Shown here piece by piece: positions 42,533-51,384 of a stretch of DNA of 64,000 nucleotides. The stretch is from the NCBI RefSeq assembly GCF_001428625.1, contig NZ_LMIE01000029.1:585873-649872 (forward strand), in the 5' to 3' direction. Under the pieces are notes generated by a model that was given only the letters and a program-made list of their open reading frames with translations, had not been told where the DNA came from and did no database searches. The translations under genes and the position numbers were made by a program. The stretch's first letter is position 1. Every line of letters begins with the position of its first letter. Source of the stretch: Hydrogenophaga sp. Root209. Its GTDB lineage: Bacteria > Pseudomonadota > Gammaproteobacteria > Burkholderiales > Burkholderiaceae_C.

Positions 42533-43267
42533 CTAGCGCCTGGCCTTGTCGGCCACCTGCAGCATGGCCTTGGCAACACCTCGCAGGATGTGGATTTCTT
42601 CCTCGCTGGGTGCGGCGCGGTTGAAAAGCTGGTTCAAGCGCGGCATCAGCTTCTTGGGCGCGGCCGGGTCGAGAAAATCCACCGCCACCAGCGCCTGTTC
42701 CAGGTGGGTCAACATGCCGCCGATGGCCTGCGCGTCGGCCTGCTGGCGCGGTGGCGCGCTTGGCAGCGGGGCGAAGCCGCCGAGCGCCTGGCGCCAGTCG
42801 TAGGCAATGAGCTGCACCGCAGCCGCCAGGTTGAGCGAGCCGAAATCGGGCGCGGTGGGGATGCTCAGCGCGGCGTGGCAGCGGTACACATCTTCGTTGC
42901 GCATGCCGAAGCGCTCGGAGCCGAACAGAAAGGCCACGCCCTCGGGCGGCTCGGGCGTGCCCAGCAAGGCGCTGAAATGCTCACGTGGCGCCAGCGTGGG
43001 TGGGCCGAAGTCGCGCGGCGTCATGGCGGTGGCGCACAGGTGGGTCATGCCGTCCAGCGCCTCATCGAGCGTGTCGACCACGCGAGTCCTGGCCAGCACG
43101 TCGTTGGCACCGCTGGCGCGCTGGATGGTCTCCTCGCGCTTCAGCACGTTGGCCCAGCGCGGCTGCACCAGCACGAGGTCGTCAAAGCCCATCACTTTCA
43201 TGGCGCGGGCCACGCCGCCGACGTTGCCGGCGTGGCTGGTCTGGATCAGGACAAAACGGGTGCGCAT
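42533..43267 (-). CDS. trmJ: tRNA/rRNA 2'-O-methyltransferase, TrmJ type
   Basis: This 244-residue SPOUT protein (MRTRFVLIQTSHAGNVGGVARAMK in segments; FLFGSERFGMRNEDVYRC; SLNLAAAVQLIAYDWR) matches TrmJ, which methylates position 32 of tRNA. The start MRTRFV is chosen over an upstream in-frame ATG. It is divergent from suhB; a TAAAAT -10-like element for suhB lies near 43287-43292. Confidence 0.9.
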   Translation of the reverse strand: MRTRFVLIQTSHAGNVGGVARAMKVMGFDDLVLVQPRWANVLKREETIQRASGANDVLARTRVVDTLDEALDGMTHLCATAMTPRDFGPPTLAPREHFSALLGTPEPPEGVAFLFGSERFGMRNEDVYRCHAALSIPTAPDFGSLNLAAAVQLIAYDWRQALGGFAPLPSAPPRQQADAQAIGGMLTHLEQALVAVDFLDPAAPKKLMPRLNQLFNRAAPSEEEIHILRGVAKAMLQVADKARR

Positions 43268-43389
43268 GCTGGGGTGGGTAGGGGGCAGTAAAATCACGGG
43301 TATTGTCGCCGCCCCGCATCGCCGGGGCGTTCCTGTCTGCTCTTCCACTGCCGCGCGCCGCTCCCGTGTCGCGCCGAGGTTCACAATTC

Positions 43390-44319
43390 ATGTCGTCCAC
43401 GCTCCACCCCATGCTCAACGTGGCCATCAAGGCCGCACGCCTTGCCGGCACCATCATCAACCGCGCTGCCCTGGATGTGGAATCGGTCCGCGTTTCGGTC
43501 AAGCAGACCAACGATTTCGTGACCGAAGTTGATCAGGCCGCCGAGGCCGCGATCATCGACACCTTGCTCACCGCCTACCCCGATCACGCGATCTGGGCCG
43601 AGGAATCGGGCAAGCGCGAAGGACGGCACGGCGGCGCAGACCACGTCTGGATCATCGACCCGCTGGACGGCACCACCAACTTCATTCACGGCTTCCCGGT
43701 CTACTGTGTGAGCATCGCGCTCATGGTGGGCAACAAGCTCGAACAAGCCGTGATCTACGACCCGACCCGCAACGATCTCTTCTGCGCCACGCGCGGGCGC
43801 GGCGCCTACATGAACGACCGCCGCATCCGCGTGGCCAAGCGCACCACACTGCGCGAGTGCCTGATGTCCACCGGTTTTCCGTTCCGCCCGGGCGACGCCT
43901 TCCAGACCTACCTGCAGATGCTGGGCGACGTGATGCCACGCGTGGCCGGCGTGCGCCGCCCCGGCTCTGCCGCACTCGACCTGGCTTACGTGGCCGCCGG
44001 ATTCACCGACGGCTTCTTTGAAATGGGCCTCTCTCCCTGGGACGTGGCCGCGGGTGCGCTGCTGGTGACCGAAGCCGGTGGCCTGATCGGCAACTTCACC
44101 GGCGAAGCCGACTTCCTGGAACAAAAGGAATGCCTGGCCGCCAACCCCAAGATCTACGGCCAGTTGGTCAGCGTGACCGGCAAGTACAGCAAGTTCGCCA
44201 GCGCCGGTGACAAGGCCTCGGTGCGCCAGGCCCGCACATTGGGCGCACCCACTGCCGGTGCAACTGCGGCTGAGGCCTCGTCGTCCGATGCCGCCCCCCA
44301 GGGCGACGCGCCTTTCTGA
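43390..44319 (+). CDS. suhB: Inositol monophosphatase family protein SuhB
   Basis: This 309-residue protein has the metal-site motifs WAEESG (about residue 70) and [14 protein letters not shown] (about 90), and the C-terminal [15 protein letters not shown]. In E. coli SuhB also takes part in rRNA antitermination. A 40-residue A/S-rich tail is added. It is divergent from trmJ and convergent with the histidine kinase, 3 bases apart. Confidence 0.94.
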   Translation: MSSTLHPMLNVAIKAARLAGTIINRAALDVESVRVSVKQTNDFVTEVDQAAEAAIIDTLLTAYPDHAIWAEESGKREGRHGGADHVWIIDPLDGTTNFIHGFPVYCVSIALMVGNKLEQAVIYDPTRNDLFCATRGRGAYMNDRRIRVAKRTTLRECLMSTGFPFRPGDAFQTYLQMLGDVMPRVAGVRRPGSAALDLAYVAAGFTDGFFEMGLSPWDVAAGALLVTEAGGLIGNFTGEADFLEQKECLAANPKIYGQLVSVTGKYSKFASAGDKASVRQARTLGAPTAGATAAEASSSDAAPQGDAPF

Positions 44320-44322
44320 CAC

Positions 44323-47300
44323 TCAGGCCCGCGGCACGCGAAACCAGAAGCAGGCGCCCTGCCCGGGCGCCGACTCGGCCCAGATGGTGCCGTTGTGCCG
44401 CTCGATGATGCGCGCCACGATCGCCAGCCCCACGCCCATGCCAGGCACGTCCGTGCCAGCGTGCAGGCGCTGGAACAATCCGAACAACTTGTCGGCCCGG
44501 GCCATGTCGAAGCCCATGCCGTTGTCGCGAACGAAATAGGCCCCTGTTCCGGTATCAAAGCCCACGCTCACCACCGGCCCGTTCTGGTGGCGCGAGTACT
44601 TCAAGGCGTTGTCCAGCAGGTTGCTCAGCACTTGCCGCAGCAGCGTGGCGTCGCCCAGAGCGTCGGGCAGGTGGCCCACGTCGATGCGGGCATTGGGCAC
44701 CTGCGGTGCCAGCGCATCGGCCACCGTGCAGGCCAGCGCCGCCATGGGCACTGGTTGGGGCACGAGCTCGACTTGCACCACGCGCAGCAACTCCAGCATG
44801 TCGGTGATCATCTGCCCCATGTTGCGTGATGAGCGCGCGATGCGCTCGAACATCTGGCGCCCGTTCTCGCTCAGCCCGTCGGCCTCCTCTTCGGCGATCA
44901 CCTGTGCGAAACCATTGACCGAACGCAGCGGCGCGCGCAAGTCGTGGGCGATCGAATACGAGATCGCCTCCATGTCCCGCATCGATCGTTCCAGCTCGGC
45001 CGTGCGCGCCTGCACGCGCTGCTCCAGGCTGGCATTGAGCGCGTGGATCTCCTCTTGCGCGGCGACGCGATCGCTGATGTCCAGGTGGGTGCCCGACATG
45101 TAGAGCGCCTGGTCGTCGGTGTCGCGCTGATGCACCCGGCCCCGGGTGTTGATCCATACCCAATGACCGTCCTTGTGTTTGAGACGGAGGTCGCAGTCGT
45201 AGAACGGCAGCTCGCCACTCAGGTGCCGTTCGCGCGCCTTGTTGGCCTTGACGAGGTCTTCGGGATGCACCCGACCGCGCCATGTTTCATAGGTGACCGG
45301 CTCCAGCTCCTGCAACGTGTAGCCCAGCATTTCGGCCCAGCGCTCGTTGATGGTCAGCGTCGATTCGGTGAGGTTGGTTTCCCAGATGCCCGGGCGTGTG
45401 GCGTCGAGCACCCAGGCCAGACGCTGGCGCTCCTCCCGCAGGGCCTCCTGGGTTGAGATGTAAGACGTCACATCGGTGAAGGTGCGCACCACACCCCCAT
45501 CGGGCAAGGCCCACGAACGGATTTCCAGCGTGCGGCCGTCCTTGGTTTTGCGCCAGTAGTGATCGGGCAGGTGGATCGGATCGGGCTCCCCCAGGTAGCG
45601 TCGGGCCAGAGGATCCACCAACTGAAGCTGGGCGCCGAAATCGCCGCGATCGCGCTGGAACTTCACCACCTCCTCGTGTGTGGGTCGCCGGGCCAGCAAT
45701 TCATCGGGCAGGTCCAGGAGTTCCAGCGTGCGCTTGTTGTAGAAGAGGATGCGCCCTTGCGCGTCCACCTTGGTCAGGCCCTGGCTGATGCTGTCCAGTG
45801 TGGCTTGCAGCGCCGCGCTCTTCTCGCTCAACAAGGCGCTGGTGGCCTCAAGCTGGTTGCGCGTGCGCTTGCGCTCCTGAAAGTTGCGCCAGGCCAGCAC
45901 CAGCTGCCGCACGGCGCCCAGCAGGGGCTGCAGAAACTCGATGTCGGCTTCGCTGAAACCACCGGGCTGATTGGCCAGACCGACCATGGCCACCAGACGA
46001 TCGCCAACGGCCAGAGGGATGCCCAGGAACGCATCCATGGGTGGATGCCCCGAGGGCATGCCGACGGCCCGTGGATCGTGGCGGGGATCGTTGGCGATCA
46101 CCGGCTGCCCGCTCGTCATGGCGTGCCCGAACAAGGATTTGAGGTTGCTGAACGTCATGCCTGCATCGAGCTGTTCGGTGTACATCCGCCTGGACTCGAC
46201 GTCCCACGAGATGTCGGTGATCGCATGGGTCTTCAGGTAGGGGTGATCGTTGACGTCGTACAGCACTTCGCCCACGAATCCGTAGCCACTGCCCGTGAGC
46301 TGCAGGAACGCATCCAGCAAGCCCTGGAAAGCGTCGCGTTTGTCCTCGGTTTGGATGAACACCGCCTGCGCTCGTCGCACCGCCTCCAGCATGCGCTGTT
46401 GCCGCTCAACGCGCTGCTCGGCCAGGCGCGCCTCGGTCACGTCGGTGGTAAAGCCGTGCCAGACCACCGAGCCATCGGAGTCCCGCTGGGGCACCGCCTC
46501 CACGCTGTACCAGCGCGTTCCGCGCCGGGGAAGCACCACCCGGTAGCCCTGCCGCCACAGGACCAGATCGCGGGACGCGGCATTCAACGATGCCACCACG
46601 GTGGGTCGATCGTCGGGGTGCACCCGATCAAACAGGATGCGCGCATTGCGCAACAAGTCCTCGGGTTCCACCTCAAGCATGTCGCGGACCGCGTCGTTCA
46701 CATACGAGACCGTGCTCTTGCCGTGGGGTGTCAGGCGGGCGCGGTACATCATGCCGGGCACGCGAGCGGCAACACCTTGCAGCAGCTTGAGCTGTTCGCC
46801 GAGCCGCTCGGTGGCCTCGCGCTCGGGCGTGATGTCCTGCACCACACCAAAATCGATCTGGGGACTGCCCGCCACCGTGGTCTGGCTGATGCGGGAGCGA
46901 AACCAGCGCTGCTGACCATCGGACCTCAGCCAGCGGAATGCAACCTCGCGGCTGTCCAGCGCGGCCCGGGCTTCGAGCCAGGCAGGCATGTCGTCAGGAT
47001 GAATGCCACCGCGCCCCACTTCCTTGGGGACCGGGTGCTGGTAAGGCACACCCGTGATGTCATACAGGCCAGGCGACCATTGCACATGCCCATGGTCCAC
47101 GGCATCCGTCCAGTGCCCCACCCGGGCCAGCTTTTCGATGGCGACGTGCAATTCCACTCGCTGCTGCAATTCCACGTTGGCCTGTTTCAGGGCTTCGTTC
47201 GACTGGGCCAGGGCCGCCTCGGCCTCCTGCTCGCGCGTGGTTTCGGTGAAATAGACCAGCAACAGTTTGTCGGACCCGGCTTCCAGCGCGGTGGCGTGCA

Positions 47301-47640
47301 TGCGCACCCGGTGCGCCAGTCCCCCCTTGAGGTGCAGCACCTGCGCTTCGTCCGGGCCGGGCAGGTCGTGCAGATACCGGTCGCGCTCGGCTGCGTCCCG
47401 CCAGTGCCCCAACTCGACCGTCGTGCGCCCGATGGCCTCTTCCCGCGACAAGCCGGTGATCTTCAGCCAGGCATCGTTGACCGCGAGCAGCCGGCCGTCG
47501 TGCCAGAGGGACACCGACGCCGGCAGCGGTGCGGCCATGAAGATGGCATCGAATGGGAGGTAGGAAGCCCCTGCCCAGGCGGGGACAGACGGTTGGAAGA
47601 CCAGCTCGTTGGAGGCAGGGTCTGAGGCAGCTTCGGGCAT
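44323..47640 (-). CDS. Large cytoplasmic sensor histidine kinase with PAS and GAF domains
   Basis: This 1105-residue protein has no membrane segment. The visible domain order is PAS (about 30-140), coiled coil, PAS (165-275), PAS (285-400), GAF (415-580), PAS (600-715), PAS (725-850), HisKA with phospho-acceptor histidine in SIAHDLRAPLRSVNGF (about 890), and HATPase (990-1105; NLLDNALKYS, DNGMGFD, GMGVGLAIV). No receiver domain and no adjacent regulator gene are present. Signal unknown; five PAS units and one GAF suggest redox, light or small-ligand input. Confidence 0.9.
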   Translation of the reverse strand: MPEAASDPASNELVFQPSVPAWAGASYLPFDAIFMAAPLPASVSLWHDGRLLAVNDAWLKITGLSREEAIGRTTVELGHWRDAAERDRYLHDLPGPDEAQVLHLKGGLAHRVRMHATALEAGSDKLLLVYFTETTREQEAEAALAQSNEALKQANVELQQRVELHVAIEKLARVGHWTDAVDHGHVQWSPGLYDITGVPYQHPVPKEVGRGGIHPDDMPAWLEARAALDSREVAFRWLRSDGQQRWFRSRISQTTVAGSPQIDFGVVQDITPEREATERLGEQLKLLQGVAARVPGMMYRARLTPHGKSTVSYVNDAVRDMLEVEPEDLLRNARILFDRVHPDDRPTVVASLNAASRDLVLWRQGYRVVLPRRGTRWYSVEAVPQRDSDGSVVWHGFTTDVTEARLAEQRVERQQRMLEAVRRAQAVFIQTEDKRDAFQGLLDAFLQLTGSGYGFVGEVLYDVNDHPYLKTHAITDISWDVESRRMYTEQLDAGMTFSNLKSLFGHAMTSGQPVIANDPRHDPRAVGMPSGHPPMDAFLGIPLAVGDRLVAMVGLANQPGGFSEADIEFLQPLLGAVRQLVLAWRNFQERKRTRNQLEATSALLSEKSAALQATLDSISQGLTKVDAQGRILFYNKRTLELLDLPDELLARRPTHEEVVKFQRDRGDFGAQLQLVDPLARRYLGEPDPIHLPDHYWRKTKDGRTLEIRSWALPDGGVVRTFTDVTSYISTQEALREERQRLAWVLDATRPGIWETNLTESTLTINERWAEMLGYTLQELEPVTYETWRGRVHPEDLVKANKARERHLSGELPFYDCDLRLKHKDGHWVWINTRGRVHQRDTDDQALYMSGTHLDISDRVAAQEEIHALNASLEQRVQARTAELERSMRDMEAISYSIAHDLRAPLRSVNGFAQVIAEEEADGLSENGRQMFERIARSSRNMGQMITDMLELLRVVQVELVPQPVPMAALACTVADALAPQVPNARIDVGHLPDALGDATLLRQVLSNLLDNALKYSRHQNGPVVSVGFDTGTGAYFVRDNGMGFDMARADKLFGLFQRLHAGTDVPGMGVGLAIVARIIERHNGTIWAESAPGQGACFWFRVPRA

Positions 47641-47845
47641 GCGTGCTCTTTGGTGTGAGTCAACTGGTACTGGTTGTCCAGCATAGCTGGGTGACCATTC
47701 TCAGGCGGCAACCTCGGGCATCCGACATCCGACGCGCCCGTGGAGAACGTTGCCACCCTAATGTACGCCTCCAGGCAGGCGGCGGACAGCGCCCAGCTCA
47801 CGGATCCGCAAAAGTCTGCCCGGGTTGCAACCTGGGTGACTCGGC
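47641..47845. other. Intergenic region upstream of the histidine kinase
   Basis: About 205 bases with GC-rich and T-poor sequence. It should hold the kinase promoter (minus strand), but no clear -10/-35 pair, riboswitch or repeat was recognised. Confidence 0.5.
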
Positions 47846-47867
47846 AAAAGCCGCGCCCGAGCGCGGC
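47846..47867 (-). terminator. Terminator of the heme uptake operon
   Basis: On the minus strand GCCGCGC-TCGG-GCGCGGC is followed by TTTT, 5 bases past the hmuV stop. A compact 7-bp all-GC stem with a tetraloop. Confidence 0.8.
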
Positions 47868-47872
47868 CGGCT

Positions 47873-48790
47873 TCAGGGCGCGTCGCTGCCCGAGATGAGC
47901 AGTTGCGCCAGTCCATCGGGCGCGCGCACCGTGGCCGCCCGCACCCGCCACACCTGCCGCACCAGCGCGGGCGTCAGCACACGTGCCGGGTGCCCGCTGG
48001 CCTGCAGCACGCCGCCATCCAGCACCCAGACGCGGTCGGCGTAGCGCAGCGCCAGGTTGAGGTCGTGCAGCACCGCCACCACGCCCACGCCCCGTTCGCG
48101 CGCCCAGCGCTGCACGGTGCGCAGCGTTTCGTGCTGGTGGTGCAGGTCGAGTGCTGCCGTGGGTTCGTCCAGCATCAGCCAGCGCGGCGCGCCGTCGGCA
48201 TCCGTGTCCCAGATCTGCGCCATGACACGCGCGAGCTGCACACGCGCTCGCTCGCCACCGCTGAGGCTGGCGACAGTGCGCTCGGCCAGCATCGCCACGC
48301 CGGTGTTCTGCATTGCCCCCTCCACAATCCCCGCCTCGTCACGCGAAGGCTGCTGGCGGTGCGGATAACGGCCCAGCGCCACCACCTCGTGCACGCGAAA
48401 GTCGAACGCCACGGCGCTCTCCTGCGGCAGCACGGCGCGCTGACGCGCCATGCGGTGCGCCTGGGCCGGATTCACGAGTTGTCCGTTGATCCAGACCGCA
48501 CCCACGTCGGGCGCACGCAAGCCAGCCAGCACCGACAACAGGGTCGACTTGCCCGCGCCGTTGGGGCCAAGAATCGCGCCCACCTCACCCGCCGCGAGCC
48601 GCAGGTGCACGCCTTCGAGCAGGATGCTCGTGTCCGCATGCACGCCCACGCCACTGGCCCACAGACCCGCGGTGCCGCCATGCCCGGTGGGGGTGTCGTG
48701 CGAGTCGTCGTCCAGCCACAGCGGGCGTTCCCCGGCAGGCAGCCCGTCGCAGGCGCTGCGCCAGTCCGCGTCGAGCAGGCGCGCGTTCAC
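47873..48790 (-). CDS. hmuV: Hemin ABC transporter ATP-binding protein
   Basis: This 305-residue ATPase has a GTG start (VNARLLDADW) overlapping the permease stop as GTGA. Walker A GPNGAGKSTLL lies near 82, signature LSGGERARVQLARV near 175, Walker B LMLDEPTAALD near 205 and VVAVLHDLNLALRYAD near 240. The FecE/HmuV type fits. An N-terminal extension of about 45 residues precedes the core. A longer reading that runs into the permease gene is a frame artefact. Confidence 0.9.
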   Translation of the reverse strand: MNARLLDADWRSACDGLPAGERPLWLDDDSHDTPTGHGGTAGLWASGVGVHADTSILLEGVHLRLAAGEVGAILGPNGAGKSTLLSVLAGLRAPDVGAVWINGQLVNPAQAHRMARQRAVLPQESAVAFDFRVHEVVALGRYPHRQQPSRDEAGIVEGAMQNTGVAMLAERTVASLSGGERARVQLARVMAQIWDTDADGAPRWLMLDEPTAALDLHHQHETLRTVQRWARERGVGVVAVLHDLNLALRYADRVWVLDGGVLQASGHPARVLTPALVRQVWRVRAATVRAPDGLAQLLISGSDAP

Positions 48791-49860
48791 AGCCGCCTCC
48801 CGTGCGCGCCGCGCAGCAACAGCAGGAAAAAGGGCACGCCGACCATGGCCGTGATCACGCCCAGCGGCAGCTCGGCCGGCTGCAGCACGGTGCGCGCGAC
48901 CGCATCGGCCAACAGCACCAGCACCGCGCCCAGCAGCGCCGATCCGGGCAGCACCCAGCGGTGGTCGGGCCCACCCAGCAGGCGCACCATGTGCGGCGCC
49001 ACCAGGCCCACGAAACCGATGATGCCGGTGGTGGCCGTGACGGCACCCACCACCAGCGCCGTGACCATGATGGCGATCAGCTTCACACGCTCCACCGGCA
49101 CGCCCAGCAGCACCGCCTGCGCCTCGCCCAGCGCGAGTGCATTGAGCGCGCGCGCCAGTCCCAGACCGGCGCCACCGGCGATCAGCGTGATGGCGCCCAC
49201 CAGCGCGACAGCGCTCCAGCGCGCGCCGCCCAGGCTGCCGAGCAGCCAGAACTGTAGATTGCGCAATTGCTCGTCCGTCGCGAGGAAGCTGAGCAGCCCC
49301 AGGCCGGCGCCGGCCAGCGCGTTGACCGCGATGCCGGCCAGCAGCATCAGCCCCACCCGCGTGCCGCCCTCGCCGCGCGAGAGCAGGTAGATCAGCACCG
49401 TGACCGACAGGCCACCGGCAAAGGCCATGAGCACCAGCGTCCAGCTGCCCAGTGCGCGCGGCAGATCGGGAAACCACAGACTGCCCATGACGATGCTCAC
49501 GCCAGCGGCCAGCGCCGCGCCGCTGCTCACGCCGATGAGCCCGGGGTCGGCCAGCGGGTTGCGAAACAGACCCTGCATGAGCGCGCCGGCCAGACCCAGC
49601 CCGGCGCCCGCGGCCAGGCCCAGCACCAGGCGCGGCAGGCGGATGTTGAAGAACACCAGTTCGGCGCCGCGCTCTGCGCCGTCAACGCCGAACAACACGC
49701 CGGGCAAGGCGCTCAGTGGCAGGCTGTAGGCGCCCTGCCCTGCGGCCCACAGCAGGGTGGCGAGCAGCAGCAGGCCGAGCACGGCCAGCAGGCCCGGGCC
49801 ACTGAGGCAGCGCGGGGTGCGCTGCCGCCCTGCGGTCACCGCGGTCGTTGACGCGTTCAT
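48787..49860 (-). CDS. hmuU: Hemin ABC transporter permease, FecCD family
   Basis: This 357-residue membrane protein is of BtuC/FecCD type with about ten helices (RLPRLVLGLAAGAGLGLAGA; GLIGVSSGAALAAG; GIIGFVGLVAPHMVRLL). The start MNASTTAVTAG overlaps the upstream VOC-gene stop as ATGA. It forms the inner-membrane path for heme. Confidence 0.92.
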   Translation of the reverse strand: MNASTTAVTAGRQRTPRCLSGPGLLAVLGLLLLATLLWAAGQGAYSLPLSALPGVLFGVDGAERGAELVFFNIRLPRLVLGLAAGAGLGLAGALMQGLFRNPLADPGLIGVSSGAALAAGVSIVMGSLWFPDLPRALGSWTLVLMAFAGGLSVTVLIYLLSRGEGGTRVGLMLLAGIAVNALAGAGLGLLSFLATDEQLRNLQFWLLGSLGGARWSAVALVGAITLIAGGAGLGLARALNALALGEAQAVLLGVPVERVKLIAIMVTALVVGAVTATTGIIGFVGLVAPHMVRLLGGPDHRWVLPGSALLGAVLVLLADAVARTVLQPAELPLGVITAMVGVPFFLLLLRGAHGRRL

Positions 49861-50333
49861 TCGGTCACCTCCGTGCCGGGCGGGTGGCGGGCTGGTGCGC
49901 CGGGGCGCCACGGTGCCCGGTCGATCAGGTGCAGCACATGGCCGTCGATGTCGAGCAAGGTGCTCTCCCAGGCACACCAGTCCATCCATTGCGGAGTGTC
50001 GGAGCCCAGGCGCTGCGCGTGCAGCAGCGTGCGACCGGCCAGGCGCGTGCGGCAGGGCCGCAGCAAGGCGCTGCGCAGGCTGGCGTGCAAGTCATGAAGG
50101 CCGACCACCTCGACCCGGTGGTGTCCGGGTGCAAACGCGGTTTCACCGGGCGTTGGGTGCTCCCAGCGCCCGGGCCTTGCACCAAAGGCCCAGAGCTGCA
50201 CGCAAAGAGAACCGTGGGTCAGGCGCGCGAACACGCCCGGCACATGCTGCTGGCCCTCGAAGCCCAGCACCTGCGTGTAGTCGGCCCACGCGCGCTGCAG
50301 ATCGGGTGTGCGCAGGTTGACGACTGCGCTCAT
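49857..50333 (-). CDS. VOC (glyoxalase/bleomycin-resistance fold) family protein
   Basis: This 158-residue protein (MSAVVNLRTPDLQRAWADY; HVPGVFARLTHGSLCVQLW; LLDIDGHVLHLIDR) has a single VOC unit. Metal-binding and substrate residues cannot be assigned. It sits between hmuT and hmuU, where hmu operons normally have no gene, and its start codon is supplied by a family A repeat with GGAGG 6 bases upstream. A role in heme or iron handling is only suggested by position. Confidence 0.75.
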   Translation of the reverse strand: MSAVVNLRTPDLQRAWADYTQVLGFEGQQHVPGVFARLTHGSLCVQLWAFGARPGRWEHPTPGETAFAPGHHRVEVVGLHDLHASLRSALLRPCRTRLAGRTLLHAQRLGSDTPQWMDWCAWESTLLDIDGHVLHLIDRAPWRPGAPARHPPGTEVTE

Positions 50334-50398
50334 TGGAAACCTCCGTGCTGCGCACTGCGGTGCGAGCTTGCTTGGGAACGGCCCGGCGCTGCGCTCAT
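50326..50398 (-). repeat. Junction repeat family A, copy 3 (heme operon)
   Basis: ATGAGCGC occurs at both ends (starts at 50398 and 50333) with the same CCGTTCCCAAGCAAGC core as copies 1 and 2. The first ATG overlaps the hmuT TGA. Here the two starts are 65 bases apart, so they are not in the same frame. The Shine-Dalgarno segment is GGAGG instead of GAAGG. Confidence 0.85.
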
Positions 50399-51354
50399 GC
50401 CCTCACCATGCGTTCGTGCAGGCGCTCCACCACATCGGGCAGTCGCGGGCCGAAGCCCAGCAGCTCCAGAGCGTCCAGGTGCACCATCGCGCGTCGGGCG
50501 TGGGCGGGCGTGAGCGCGAGTTCGGGCCGTTGCCAGAACTTCGCCTCGCCGCCAATGGCCTCGATGCCTTGTGTGGTGGTCAGGATGATGTCGGGCGCGG
50601 CCTGGGCCATGGCCTCGGCCGTCATGGGCCGGTAGCCCTTGAAACCTGCGAGCGGGTTGCGCGCACCGATGAAACGGATCAGCGCATCCGCAGCGGTCTG
50701 CTCACCAGCGACCATCGGGCTGCCACTGTGCGAGAGCACGAACAACACGCGTGGCCCGGGACTCTTCGCGGCCTGCACACGCGCCGTCACCACCTGCCAG
50801 CGCGCGTCAAGTCGCGCCTGCAACTCGCGTGCCGCCGCCTCGCGGCCCGAGGCGCGGCCCACCGCCAGCACCTTGCGCCGCACCTCGTCCCAGCTGTGGT
50901 CCGCGTTCACCAGCTCCACGCGCACGCCGGCGCTGCGCAGTTGGTCGATCACCACCGGCGGGCCAGCGTCGGTGCCGGCGATCAGCGCGTCGGGCCGCAG
51001 CGCGAGCAGGCCTTCGGCCGAGAGCTGGCGCATGTAGCCCACCTTGGGCGTGGCCTGCGCCGCAACGGGGTAGAGACTGGTGGTGTCGGTGCCCACCAGC
51101 TGGTCTTGCGCGCCCAGCGCGTAGACCACCTCGGTGATGCCGCCACCCACGGTGACCAGGCGGGGCAGCGCTGTGCGCTCAGCGACGGGATCGGTGCTGC
51201 CCGGGCGGTTCGCAGCCGCAGGCGCAGCCATCAACAGCGACGGCCATCCAGCGGTTGCCGCTGCCGAGCCAGCCAGCGCGGCGCTCGAGAAGGCGCGCAG
51301 CGCGCGTCTGCGCGAGGTGTTCGCGGATGGAGAGAGTGGCGGCAAGGGTTTCAT
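50395..51354 (-). CDS. hmuT: Hemin-binding periplasmic protein
   Basis: This 319-residue protein has a signal with SRRRALRAF (residues 14-22) then a hydrophobic stretch to AAPAAA near 48; Tat export is possible. The two-lobe FepB/HmuT fold has GGGITEVVYALGAQDQLVGTD (in segments), VGYMRQLSAEGLLALRPD and PDIILTTTQGIEAIGG. It carries heme from the outer-membrane receptor to HmuUV. Confidence 0.92.
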   Translation of the reverse strand: MKPLPPLSPSANTSRRRALRAFSSAALAGSAAATAGWPSLLMAAPAAANRPGSTDPVAERTALPRLVTVGGGITEVVYALGAQDQLVGTDTTSLYPVAAQATPKVGYMRQLSAEGLLALRPDALIAGTDAGPPVVIDQLRSAGVRVELVNADHSWDEVRRKVLAVGRASGREAAARELQARLDARWQVVTARVQAAKSPGPRVLFVLSHSGSPMVAGEQTAADALIRFIGARNPLAGFKGYRPMTAEAMAQAAPDIILTTTQGIEAIGGEAKFWQRPELALTPAHARRAMVHLDALELLGFGPRLPDVVERLHERMVRA

Positions 51355-51384
51355 GGTGTCGGGTGCGGTTGGTGGAGGCGGGTG

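Noticed and set aside
47770-47845. Possible cobalamin riboswitch near the heme operon end
   Set aside because: No B12-box consensus and the position is downstream, not upstream, of the transporter genes.
47873-49477. A 534-codon reading joining hmuV with permease sequence
   Set aside because: Residues before the GTG at 48790 are an out-of-frame translation of hmuU.
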